Shown here piece by piece: positions 11,001 through 18,750 of a DNA stretch of 64,000 bases; positions within the stretch are counted from its first letter, which is position 1, and every line of letters starts with the position of its first letter. A model generated the notes under the pieces. The model saw nothing but the letters and a program-made list of their open reading frames with translations. It searched no databases and had not been told where the DNA came from. The translations under genes and the position numbers were made by a program. The DNA comes from Xenopus tropicalis. Taxonomy: Eukaryota; Chordata; Amphibia; Anura; Pipidae. The stretch is taken from contig NC_030684.2 of NCBI RefSeq assembly GCF_000004195.4, positions 66,461,892-66,525,891 on the forward strand, in the 5' to 3' direction.

Positions 11001-14000
11001 CTCACAGAGCAACCGCTTGGTTGCACCCCCCACTACTACTGCTGTTTCCCGCCTTAAACCTTTCTGCCTTGCTGCTCCTTACATTTGGAATGCCCTCTCT
11101 GATTTCCTCCGGAAAGGCTACCTCTTGGAGCACTCGCACAGATGTGCAAGTTAGAGGATGGGTAGAGGGACACCTATGTTCCCCCCCCCCCACACAACCC
11201 TCATTTATACAGTGCTGCCAAACACAGGCAGCCCTCCTTGAAGGGATCTCTGCCCTGTTTAACAGAGCACAGAGACCTTTAGCTATTCATTTATCCAGGA
11301 AGACAGGGTGCAAAATGCAAAAATATGATGTATTGCCATCATGTGTTGCACTTTGCACACTTCCCAGAGGTAACTTATACAAAATGATAAGGAGACATGA
11401 GTAACATGAGTATAAGGATATACATGCAAAAATGTAAGCATACAAGTGATTATTGCTTTTTCAGAACAAAATAGTTCTATATATATAGATCTATAGGTTT
11501 AGGTATAAGCACATCATAAAGGGAAATAACTAAAGATAGCATTATATTCAGCCAGTTGAAATAAGATACAGAACCCTTTTATTTCCCCTGCACTCAACAT
11601 TGTTCAGTCGAAAGGCAGGGAATTAAATTAAGTCCTAATCAAAAAAATATATACAACTGTCGGAAATGACAGCAAAGGAGAAAATAGAGCTTAATGACAC
11701 TAAATTAACTCAGAGGAGTGCATTACACTGATAATACCCTAATAGTACTTTACTTTAGTAAGCAGTGAAGCATGTACTGTGTTTAATTGAGTTAAAGCTC
11801 ATAAAATGCAACCTGACTATAGCTTTAAAAAGTATGGAACTCATTTAACTTTTAATGTACTTAGAGTTTATTACAAGAGGTTGTGGCTAAGTGCTTTAGA
11901 AGTCCTTTTGAGGAATTAGTGTATGCATAGCTTTTATACAGATTTAATCCATATTGTAGCTCCCACCCTTTCCAGCTACAGTCAGGTGATCCCAATGGGC
12001 CAATAAAAGTGCAACCAAAAGGGAGTTTTACTTAGTCCTTGTGCAAAATGTATAATGAAGCAGTAGAATTCTTAATAAATCTGATGAAAGTGAGTGTACG
12101 ACTGGCCAGACTGGGGATGACTTTGACGTAGTTGGCCAGCTTGAGTATATTGCAATGTATGGACAAACAATCCCTGTTTTGTTTAAAGGGCAAGGCATAT
12201 CTTAGTAGCTTAATGCACATAACATCTTAATGTCTTATGTATATTGATAAAGGGTATGAGTGCAGAGTATCTCTTGTCTTTGTCTGCATGAATTTTGTGC
12301 ATGCTTTTGAACCACTTGTAGATGAATCATTGTATGTATAGCTTGTATACAGAGTATATAGGAAGAAAACACCAGGATGTCATATAGGTATACTACGAGG
12401 CTGGACTGCAAAATTTCATGAAAAATATAACTTATGAAATTTCGGAAGACAGCAAAGGCATTGCACAACCTGAAGGTCATGACAAGGTATTCATAATGGC
12501 CATCATGGGTATTTAATGCAGTCTCCCTGACGGATGCGTATTAGATTGTATGCACCCTGGAGATCAACTTGGAGAAAATCTTAGCTCCCTTTAATCTATT
12601 GAACAACTTAGGGATAAAAGGAAGTGGCTAGCGATTCTTAACTGTCATTTTGTTCAGGCCACGGTAGTCGATACAGGGTCTAAGACCACCATCCTTCTTT
12701 TGTACAATGAAAAAGCCGCCCCCTGCTGGAGAAGTGGACTTCCTAATAAAACCTCTGGAAAGATTTTCCTGAATGTATTCTTTTATGGCTTGAGTTTCCG
12801 GGACAAACAAAGGGTAGGTTCTACCTCTTGGAGGAATAGTGCAGAGAATGAGATCAATGTGGCAATTGTAGGGCCTGTGTGGAGGAAGAGTCTCAGCGTC
12901 CTTCTTTTCAAATACGTCAGAAAATTCAGCATAACGTTTTAGAAGGAGAGAAGAATATTGAGTAACAGATGAAACCTGCAACAACTTTATTGAAGCAGGT
13001 AAACAAAAGGGATGGCAGAAGGAGCTCCAAGCCGTGTGGTGTCCGTAAACCCAATCAATAGCAGGATTATGTTGTCTTAACCATGGTAGACTGAGAATGA
13101 CTGGAGTGGCAGGACTCTTAATGATCAAGAAGGAAATTTCTTGGGAATGTAACCATCCCACTCACAGCAACGGTACAGTGGCAGTCATTTTTCTTCTACA
13201 GTGTTGACTCCCAGGCAAAAGCTTTGCTGTAAGGCAAGACAATAATGTAAGCAACCAGGCAAAGAGTCAAAAACCAATCAAAAACAAGGCTTAGCAAAAT
13301 ACTCAGAGCCATTTGAATTTGTGGCCAAAGTCACATCAGCACATCTGCTGACATCAGGACACTGCACCAAGCACTACTGCACATGTACTTGAACATGCGC
13401 CGACATCAAGACATCTGGCGTGCATTTGGACTCCAGATGGACAATGTTAAAAAAGATAGATAGATAGATAGATAGAGATATTTTTGAGAGATTCCATATG
13501 CATTGATTCAGAAGAGGCAATCTCCCCAACAGCATTCCGTTGGGGGTCATGAACAGATTGCATTGTATGTGTATTCTTCTATTAATAAAGCCTCAAACTA
13601 CGGGTATATGATCCGTTATCTGGAAACCCATTATCCAGAAAGCTGTGAATTACTGAATGGCCATCTCCCATAGACTGCAATTTAATAAAATAATTAAAAA
13701 AAAACTATTTCCTTTTTCTCTGTAAAAATAAAATAGTATTTTGTACTTGATCCCATCTAAGATATAATTAATCCTTACTTGAGGCAAAGTGATCCTTTTG
13801 CGTTTCAGTAATGTATAAATGATTTTTAGTAGACTATTTGGAGACCCAAATTATGAAAAGACCCCTTATCTGGTATATCCCAGGTCCCAAGCATTATGGA
13901 TAACAGGTCCAATACCTGTATTTATAAATGCAATTGCCAAATAGCTGACAAGAAATTCTCTCCAGGCTATTCAGGGGGGAAATGATACGAGAATAAAAAG

Positions 14001-15450
14001 ATAGCTATAAATAATATATAAGGCTAGTGGTTAGTGTTAAAATATTCTCTATATGTAGTCACACATCCATACCAGTATGTAGCTTTAATTCCTTCCTGTC
14101 AATCTAATGGACCACTGTATAGCTCCTAATAACTAGAGCTGTGCATAGTTACATATAGTTACATAGGGTTGAAAAAAGACCAAAAAGAGTCCATTATGTT
14201 CAACCCTTCCAAGTAAACCCAGCACACCTATACTTACCAATCTATACACTCACAGACATAAACTATATATACAGTATACAACTACCAATACTAACTGTAG
14301 ATATTAGTGTCACAATAGCCTTGTATACTATGCTTGTTCAAGAACTCATCCAGGCCCCTCTTAAAGGCATTAACAGAATCTGCCATGACAACATCTCTGG
14401 AAAGGGCATTCCCCAACCTCACTGCCCTCACCGTGAAAAACCACCTACGCTGCTTCAAATGGAAGCTCCGTTCCTCTAATCTACAGGTGTGGCCTCTGGT
14501 GCGTTTTTATGGGAAAAAAGAACACCCCGTATCTGCCTATAATCCCCTCTAATGTACTTGTACAGAGTAATCATGTCCCCTCGCAAGCGCCTCTTTTCCA
14601 GAGAAAACAACCCCAACCTCAACAGTCTAACCTCATAGTTTAAATCTTCCATCCCCTTTACCAGTTTAGTTGCACATCTCTGCACTCTCTCCAGCTCATT
14701 AATATCCTTCTTAAGGACTGGAGCCCAAAACTGCACTGCATACTCAAGGTGAGGCCTTACCAGGAACCTATAAAGAGGAAAATTATGTTTCATCCCTTGA
14801 GTCAATGCCCTTTTTTATACAAGACAGCACTTTATTTGCTTTAGTAGCCACAGAATGACACTGCCTGGAATTAGACAACTTGTTATCAACAAAAACCCCC
14901 AAATCCTTCTACATTAAGGATACCCCCAACACACTACCATTCAGTAGATAGTTCGCGTTTATATTATTTCTACTAAAGTACATAACTTTGCACTTATCCA
15001 CATTGAACCTCATTTTCCAGTTTGCTGCCCAGTTTTCCAATTTTTTCAAATCGCTCTGCAAAGGGGCATCATCCTGCATGGAACTTATATTTTTGCACAA
15101 TTTAGTGTTGTCAACAAAAATAGAAATAGTACTCTCTATGCCCACCTCCAGGTCATTAATAAACAAGTTAAAAAGCAATCAATCTGTCAATCTAATGGAC
15201 CACCCTATAGCTCCTAATAACTAGATCTGTGCATAGTGCTATCTATTCCTGTTTTCTAAATAATCTTTTTCTGTGATAATTGCAATTTTGTCAAAATAGT
15301 AATATTTTAATGTATTCTGTTTCAGCTCACGATTATATATTGTTTTCTTTGCAGACCAATGTTACCCTCAATGAGAGGTTCTCCAGTCTCAAGATTAAAG
15401 GGCAGTTTACAACAAGAAGAAGAGGTGGAAGAACTGTTATGCTTGCTTAG
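4955..15450 (+). CDS. fyttd1: UAP56-interacting factor (FYTTD1/UIF family), exons 2-9, 5' end missing
   Basis: This is a spliced host gene for an mRNA-export adaptor. UIF binds the DEAD-box helicase UAP56/DDX39B in the nucleus and helps load the NXF1 export receptor. Eight exons (4955-5077, 6385-6527, 7155-7252, 8725-8809, 9497-9534, 9613-9687, 10575-10695, 15355-15450) have AG/GT borders and join in one reading frame to a TAG stop. About 260 residues are visible, against roughly 318 in human UIF. Diagnostic motifs are DDIIKL (UAP56-binding motif) at the first visible exon border, GVSPLNR in exon 2 of the window, LTVSLPNP before the C-terminal block, PKGVPLRF, and TLNERF followed by an Arg/Gly-rich tail. 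These align in order with the human family. The protein is basic and otherwise poorly conserved, so a diverged paralogue (UIF-like) is possible. The exon carrying the start codon was not found in 1-4954 and may lie upstream of the window. 'Exon 2' numbering assumes one missing 5' exon. Confidence 0.88.
5511..6009. mobile_element. TTAA-flanked MITE in intron
   Basis: The left end CCTTAAAGGAGAATGCAAG and right end GTTGTCCTTTAA are inverted, and both contain TTAA, as expected for piggyBac- or Kolobok-type non-autonomous elements. It lies between two fyttd1-like exons. The 96-codon frame at 5567-5857 is not supported as a gene. Confidence 0.6.
6385..6527 (+). CDS. fyttd1: fyttd1-like exon
   Basis: The acceptor is CTCTCCAACAG and the donor is GTATAAG. 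The first two bases complete a Gly codon with the previous exon, and the exon ends exactly on a codon (48 residues). It is basic and contains the GVSPLNR block, corresponding to the G-I-S-P-M-N-R block of human UIF. Confidence 0.85.
7155..7252 (+). CDS. fyttd1: fyttd1-like exon
   Basis: The acceptor is a T-rich tract plus ACAG and the donor is GTAACA. The exon starts in phase with the previous one and ends two bases into an Arg codon. It encodes about 32 Lys/Arg/Gln-rich residues ([19 protein letters not shown]) with no other recognisable domain. Confidence 0.8.
8224..8600. mobile_element. foldback MITE (GGGGCACATTTAC ends)
   Basis: It starts TAGGGGCACATTTACAAAAG and ends TTAGTAAATGTACCCCCTA. 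The interior is full of TTTTTCGTA/TACGAAAAA blocks. It is intronic and non-coding, despite several overlapping short frames. Confidence 0.7.
8725..8809 (+). CDS. fyttd1: fyttd1-like exon
   Basis: The acceptor is TATTTTTACAG and the donor is a strong GTAAGT. One base completes the split Arg codon, and 28 further codons are open. Basic Asn/Gln/Arg-rich sequence continues. The exon sits just downstream of a foldback element at 8224-8600. Confidence 0.8.
9206..9390. repeat. fragment of a TTTAAAGGAGAAGGAAAG repeat
   Basis: Only the left end (AAAGGAGAAGGAAAGTTAGG) and part of the interior are visible, including a CTTT-rich run. No matching right end was found. Confidence 0.45.
9497..9534 (+). CDS. 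fyttd1: fyttd1-like micro-exon
   Basis: This 38-bp exon lies between TTGGTTTCAG and GTACTA and encodes [12 protein letters not shown] plus two bases of a split Arg codon. It is supported mainly because it preserves frame between its neighbours and supplies the R-R preceding the conserved Trp of the next exon. Confidence 0.7.
9613..9687 (+). CDS. fyttd1: fyttd1-like exon
   Basis: The acceptor is TTTCCTGCACAG and the donor is GTAAGT. The exon encodes [18 protein letters not shown] and onwards. The Trp and the L-T-V-S-x-x-N-P block match the human UIF segment W-R-T-S-T-T-N-G-G-I-LTVS-I-D-NP. It ends two bases into a Lys codon. Confidence 0.82.
9876..10295. mobile_element. MITE (CAGTGATCTCCAA end) interrupted by another
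   Basis: CAGTGATCTCCAAACAGTGG, AACATGTTGCTCACCATC and GTGGCCACAAAGTAGGTG match, in reverse orientation, the intact-looking copy at 56981-57232. The copy is split at 10081-10240 by a nested element. Confidence 0.65.
10081..10240. mobile_element. nested hAT-like MITE with 8-bp target duplication
   Basis: The termini CAGGGTCGGACTGGG and CCCAGTCTGACCTG are inverted. It is flanked by ATCACAGC (10073-10080) and ATCACAGG (10241-10248), which match at 7 of 8 bases. It inserted into the older MITE at 9876-10295. It is GC-rich and non-coding. Confidence 0.7.
10386..10420 (+). other. hammerhead-ribozyme-like core, degenerate
   Basis: CTGATGA at 10390 is followed by a GCACC/GGTGT hairpin and then GAAAC, the order of a hammerhead core (CUGANGA, stem II, GAAA). 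A convincing stem III and cleavage site were not found, so activity is not claimed. Similar modules are the ends of Penelope-like elements elsewhere in this window. Confidence 0.35.
10575..10695 (+). CDS. fyttd1: fyttd1-like exon (PKGVPLRF block)
   Basis: The acceptor is CTCTTCATAG and the donor is GTGAGT. One base completes the split Lys codon, then 40 codons are open. It contains [18 protein letters not shown], closely matching the conserved P-K-G-V-P-L-Q-F-D-I-N-S-V-G-K of human UIF. This is the best-conserved stretch of the gene. Confidence 0.88.
10976..11155 (+). pseudogene. LINE reverse-transcriptase C-terminal fragment (L2/CR1-like)
   Basis: The frame encodes S-N-R-L-V-A-P-P, then [15 protein letters not shown]. 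This resembles the (V/L)AAPxxWNxLPxxLR block near the C-terminus of many non-LTR retrotransposon proteins. It is short and isolated, inside the last fyttd1-like intron. It is decayed and has no role in the host gene. Confidence 0.5.
12030..13162 (-). pseudogene. Ty3/gypsy retrotransposon pol fragment, decayed
   Basis: The antisense open segment 12628-13161 (177 codons) begins in the protease-RT linker ([16 protein letters not shown]), continues with the RT block [30 protein letters not shown], and ends KMTVKNR. Just beyond, a stop and a frameshift interrupt P-L-I-P-K-L-F and the L-Q-G-A-Y-N block. A second antisense frame (12235-12480) keeps the L-C-N-A region and the catalytic loop as Y-L-Y-D-I-L-V-F, so the first Asp of YxDD is Tyr. 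A further scrap near 12060 resembles the RT end (FIRFIKN). Stops, frameshifts and the lost Asp make it inactive. It lies antisense within the last fyttd1-like intron. No LTRs were identified. Confidence 0.85.
13453..13484. repeat. GATA microsatellite
   Basis: About seven GATA/TAGA units at 13454-13480, inside the last fyttd1-like intron. Confidence 0.9.
13600..13920. mobile_element. CAGGTATGGGA-type MITE
   Basis: The left end GGGTATATGATCCGTTATC and right end GGATAACAGGTCCAATACCTG are inverted. The interior matches the copies at 32501, 39410, 40733 and 56094. The outermost left bases have diverged. Confidence 0.8.
14096..14149. repeat. 54-bp direct repeat flanking CR1, left copy
   Basis: It begins CTGTCAATCTAATGGACCAC and ends CTGTGCATAGT. 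It matches 15184-15237 at 51 of 54 positions by my alignment. The two copies exactly bracket the CR1 fragment, so they read as a long target-site duplication. Confidence 0.8.
14150..15183 (-). pseudogene. CR1 LINE, 5'-truncated reverse transcriptase with 3' end
   Basis: Antisense frames encode the CR1 reverse-transcriptase C-terminal half. One block (15178-14909) has [10 protein letters not shown], then I-F-V-D-N-T-K-L where FADDTKL is expected, and [20 protein letters not shown]. Another (14805-14476) has [14 protein letters not shown] and [16 protein letters not shown]. The tail [19 protein letters not shown] follows at about 14330-14460. The last part (14150-14215) is the typical TTACATAGGGTTGAAAAAAG-containing 3' end. 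The frames are broken and the catalytic Asp pair is altered. It is inactive and lies inside the last fyttd1-like intron. Confidence 0.85.
15184..15237. repeat. 54-bp direct repeat flanking CR1, right copy
   Basis: This is the partner of 14096-14149, with three mismatches. It lies directly after the 5'-truncated end of the CR1 copy. Confidence 0.8.
15355..15450 (+). CDS. fyttd1: fyttd1-like terminal coding exon
   Basis: The acceptor is TTTTCTTTGCAG. It encodes [16 protein letters not shown], then a short Arg/Gly-rich tail ending VMLA and TAG. Human UIF has T-G-M-TLNERF at the same place, with a similar 30-residue end. The 3' UTR follows. An AATAAA at 16011-16016 is a candidate polyadenylation signal. 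From about 15570 the UTR region overlaps repeat-like DNA (a TTAGTCGCC-type frog repeat end). Confidence 0.85.
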   Translation, partial: TNVTLNERFSSLKIKGQFTTRRRGGRTVMLA

Positions 15451-15565
15451 GACAGAGGGCAAGGAAAATAATATAGTTGAGAGATATCAGTTTTTGACAG
15501 ATTTGTCACCATTGACTGAAAGGCGTTCCAAAATTCCAATTTATTGTTATATGAACATTACCATT

Positions 15566-15745
15566 AGGCTAATGCCCCACAAAGAGGTTAGTCGCCCACA
15601 CTAAACCTCTGATACTGCAGGCAATTAATCTCTCTTTGTGTTTCTGAAGTTGCATGAAGTTTCCTCCTGCAGACAACTTTGTGCAACTTCAGAAAACAAA
15701 GCAACGCTTATGCCTTTCCACCGGTGATTCAAACGGGGAAAAGAA
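15566..15745. repeat. repeat in the 3' UTR region (TTAGTCGCC end)
   Basis: GGCTAATGCCCCACAAAGAG and TTAGTCGCC open a segment in which GAAGTTGCATGAAGTTTCC and AACTTTGTGCAACTTCAG are mutually inverted. It resembles the frog repeat at 38590-38760. If the transcript runs to 16016, this repeat is part of its 3' UTR. Confidence 0.45.
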
Positions 15746-16010
15746 AAAATTCTGGAACGAATATCAAGACAGCGATTTTACCTGGCAAAGACCAAGCATT
15801 TGCTACATTTCACAAATGTAGCAGTTTTGTGTGTCAAAATGATGCTATTATTTAGATAAAAATGTATCTATGTTAGAAAACCATATATTTTAACTTATAC
15901 TGAGTAGTGTACTGAGAGATTCTTTTACAAAGGTGGGTTCAGATTGTTTAAGACATATGACCATTAGCAAACAAGGCAAGGCTGATGATCAGGATGTGAC
16001 GGCGAACCAT

Positions 16011-16016
16011 AATAAA
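16011..16016 (+). promoter_or_regulatory. candidate polyadenylation signal
   Basis: AATAAA lies 561 bp after the fyttd1-like stop codon and is followed by a T-rich stretch at about 16077. It is the first consensus hexamer after the stop. Without transcript data this is a candidate only. Confidence 0.4.
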
Positions 16017-16079
16017 ACAGTGTAGATATATGGAAGAGGAGCTAAAACCAAACAACCAGGAACTAAGGTAAAAAAATTT

Positions 16080-17848
16080 TTTTTTTAAAATATATATTAT
16101 TTAATGATCACCAATCATTTTGAGATCACCAACTGATAAATCCCAAGGAGTGATTAGCAATTGGGTGAGTTTTTCTCTGATGAGTGTTAATTTCATACTT
16201 TGATAAATCTGCCCCTATGTCTGGTTCACCATTTTGTTGTGTAGGTCCTTGTCTTGTTTTTGTGTTAGAGACTTTTGCTCAGTTATTCACCAATTGTCTT
16301 GCAATGGGGCTCTGACAGGTTCCACCATAGAGGAGACAAATAACCCAGGTTCTACAAATGCAAAAAAACGCAAAAGACATTGGCTACCAACCTAAGCTGG
16401 CTAGTACAGAAAGGGTTCCTTAAGGGCATAATAGTGTGCCCAATATCTAATGCAGCTACCTTATTGTGATTTTATAAAATAATGATTATATGATTAAGTA
16501 CAATAGAAAATTATATCACATAAAAACAGAAGAATTGATAGTATGAATCAAGTATAGCAGCAGAAGTCAAGTCGCAATTGCATTGGTATACTCCCTTTAT
16601 ATGCAACCCTTTGCATTTTACCAGGTAAAGTGATATTCTGAAAAATTGAATTGGTATTTTTTTTTTAATTATTTAACATTTTGGTTAGCAACTCTCCTGT
16701 TTGGAATCCCATCTGTTAATCTGGTTCCTGGGGTCCAAATTTCCCTAGCAACCAGTCAGTACACACTAGAATATAAATAGGAAAGGATCTGGATAGAAAG
16801 GTAAGTATATTATAAGTATAGTAATAAAAAGTAACAATAACAATAAAATTGTAGCTTCAAGGAGCAATAGATTTTTGTCTTCAGGGGCAGTGAAAACACC
16901 CATTTGAAAGAAGTCAAATAATTCAAAATGATAACAATTAAAAAATGAATACTAAATTAAAAGTTGCAAAGAATGGGACATTTTAACATACTAAAAGTTA
17001 ACTTTAAGGTGAACTTAGCCACAACTGCACATACAATTCAGTTGCAGGTGAAAAAGTGCATTCGTTCAAAAATGACTCCAGTGCATATATTCTATGGCAA
17101 ACTGTATGCACCAATTAATCTGCATATGCCAGCACTGATATCTCTCCTGCTCTGCGCTTGTAACTTTAGTGTCGGAGCAGGTTCAGAGGGGGCTGCATCA
17201 CTAGTGCAGAGAGCAAAGGTTTTGTGCTCTCTCACTAACAGAGCCGAATTTACATTTTAAAAAAATGACTCTTAAAGTTACCAGAGGCATCTTTTGTTTG
17301 AACCTTGCCTCGTGACAGGCATATCCTAGTGCATCAAACTTATAGGATAGCTTATTGCAATCGTATAACACAAGAGAACCCTTTAATGTTTCAAAGAAAT
17401 GACCCATTGCCAAAAGATCACAGGCATTACCATGTGTGAAACGCAAGACTGGATAAGGCTGCTGTGCAAGCAGACACATTATATGTATACACTTAGGTCA
17501 AGGGCACATGTGGGGAGATTGGCCTAAAAACCACAAAGGCAGGCATTCGGACCAATCTGCACTCGGTGTAGCTGGCCAAAGCTGAACATGTCAGTGCAGC
17601 CACAGGAAGCTCCTGATTATATTGGATCCGCTTCTCTCTGCCCAAGATGCAGGTGGAGAGAAATGTTTAATATGCAAGTGTGCCCTTGCCCTTAGGCTAC
17701 TGCTGCACAAGGCTTATTCTGCCCCGTGCTAGCATCAGCCTTCTCCTGTACCTTCACCCAGACCCAGCACGTGGGCCTGACTGCAGGCACACGGAGCCTT
17801 AACCTAAAGGAATCCATACATGACATGCGGTTGTGTATATATATATAT
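16080..17848. other. no recognisable gene
   Basis: AT-rich sequence. A possible short inverted repeat with AAGGGCACA / TGTGCCCTT ends spans about 17500-17690. The stretch 17150-17265 (AGTGCAGAGAGC, GAGCCGAATTT) resembles parts of the hAT element at 43523. No coding evidence. Confidence 0.45.
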
Positions 17849-18712
17849 ATTTCTCCAAAAGTTATGTGCACTCCAGCGTAGATCAATCAGCTTTATTAAT
17901 AACTTACATCATAGCTCAAACATCAACGTTTCGGTCCGGGTCTAGGACCTTGTTCATGATGTCAAACCCCACTAATGAATTCACTTCAATACATCCCATA
18001 TATACAAAACAAAACCCCCACCTCCAAACATTTCATAACCACCCGTTAGCTCCACCTCCCCCAACCACCACCCACTGGTTATAGTTAAAGGGACGTGGAC
18101 TACTATATACACAAATGGAAGTATATCACAAGCATATTAAAAAACAATGTTAAAACATTATTAAATTTCATTATAACCGTAGTTTATCTAATAGCCAAAA
18201 AGCAATTAAAGGAGCAATATTCATTCAAGCCCCTAGGAGACAATGTGTCTAATTTCTTTATCCAAAATGTTTCACGCTGAAGGAGTAATCTAGACCGATC
18301 CCCCCCGCGTCTGGGCATGGGTACATGATCTATAGCTATATATCTAAATGTGGGCAATCTATGGCCACACTCGAGAAAATGTTTAGCCACCGGTTTAGTC
18401 GTTTTATTATCACGATAAGCCGTATTTATTGCCGATCTATGTGCATCCATCCGTAATCGTAACGTCAAATCAGTCTTTCCCACATATGAAAGACCACAGG
18501 GGCACGTGATTAAATATATTACATGTGTAGTAGTACAAGAAATGTGATGTCTAATCTTAAAACGCTTCCCCGTGTGGGGATACGAAAAGCTACCCCCCGG
18601 GGTCATATAACTTGAAACCGGATCGCTGACCACAAAGAGATCCCTCAAATTCTTCCCTCTACGGTATCCAACAATAGGAGGATTTGGACATAGTTTACCT
18701 AAGGTCTCATCA
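17849..18712 (-). mobile_element. Penelope-like element 3' part, left inverted copy
   Basis: This is the reverse complement of 18751-19670 apart from small indels. It contains an intact antisense GIY-YIG endonuclease frame, the CGAAACGTTGATG terminal module and a (TA)n edge at 17836-17850. Compared with the right copy it lacks about 88 bp in the Cys-rich linker, but it keeps about 27 bp (near 18205-18231) that the right copy has lost. Confidence 0.8.
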
Positions 18713-18750
18713 ACCTTCATAATAGCCCAATTCGCACGTATTATCAAGGC
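18184..18750 (-). pseudogene. Penelope-like protein C-terminus with GIY-YIG endonuclease
   Basis: The open frame runs 18897-18184, but its first ~62 codons are antisense reading of the other copy, so the element-derived part starts near 18750. It has P-P-I-V-G-Y-R-R-G-K-N-L-R-D, the conserved tail of Penelope-like reverse transcriptases. This is followed by H-V-I-Y-L-I-T-C-P-C-G-L-S-Y-V-G-K-T, a GIY-YIG nuclease signature, then L-R-L-R-M-D-A-H-R, H-F-L-E-C-G-H and R-E-T-F-W-I, and a stop. These retroelements use the nuclease for target cleavage. A deletion removes the CxxC linker segment that the right copy retains. The reverse transcriptase itself is absent, so this is a 5'-truncated, non-autonomous copy. 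Confidence 0.82.

Larger units (their letters stand above)
10696..15354 (+). other. last intron of fyttd1-like gene, filled with transposons
   Basis: This 4.66-kb intron has a GTGAGT donor and a TTTGCAG acceptor. It contains an L2/CR1-like RT tail (about 10976-11155), a decayed antisense Ty3/gypsy pol (about 12030-13162), a GATA tract, a CAGGTATGGGA-type MITE (13600-13920) and an antisense CR1 copy with long flanking repeats (14096-15237). No host exon was seen in it. Confidence 0.8.

Noticed and set aside
14334..15224. Plus-strand frames across 14334-14552 and 14988-15224
   Set aside because: They are antisense shadows of the CR1 reverse-transcriptase remnant.
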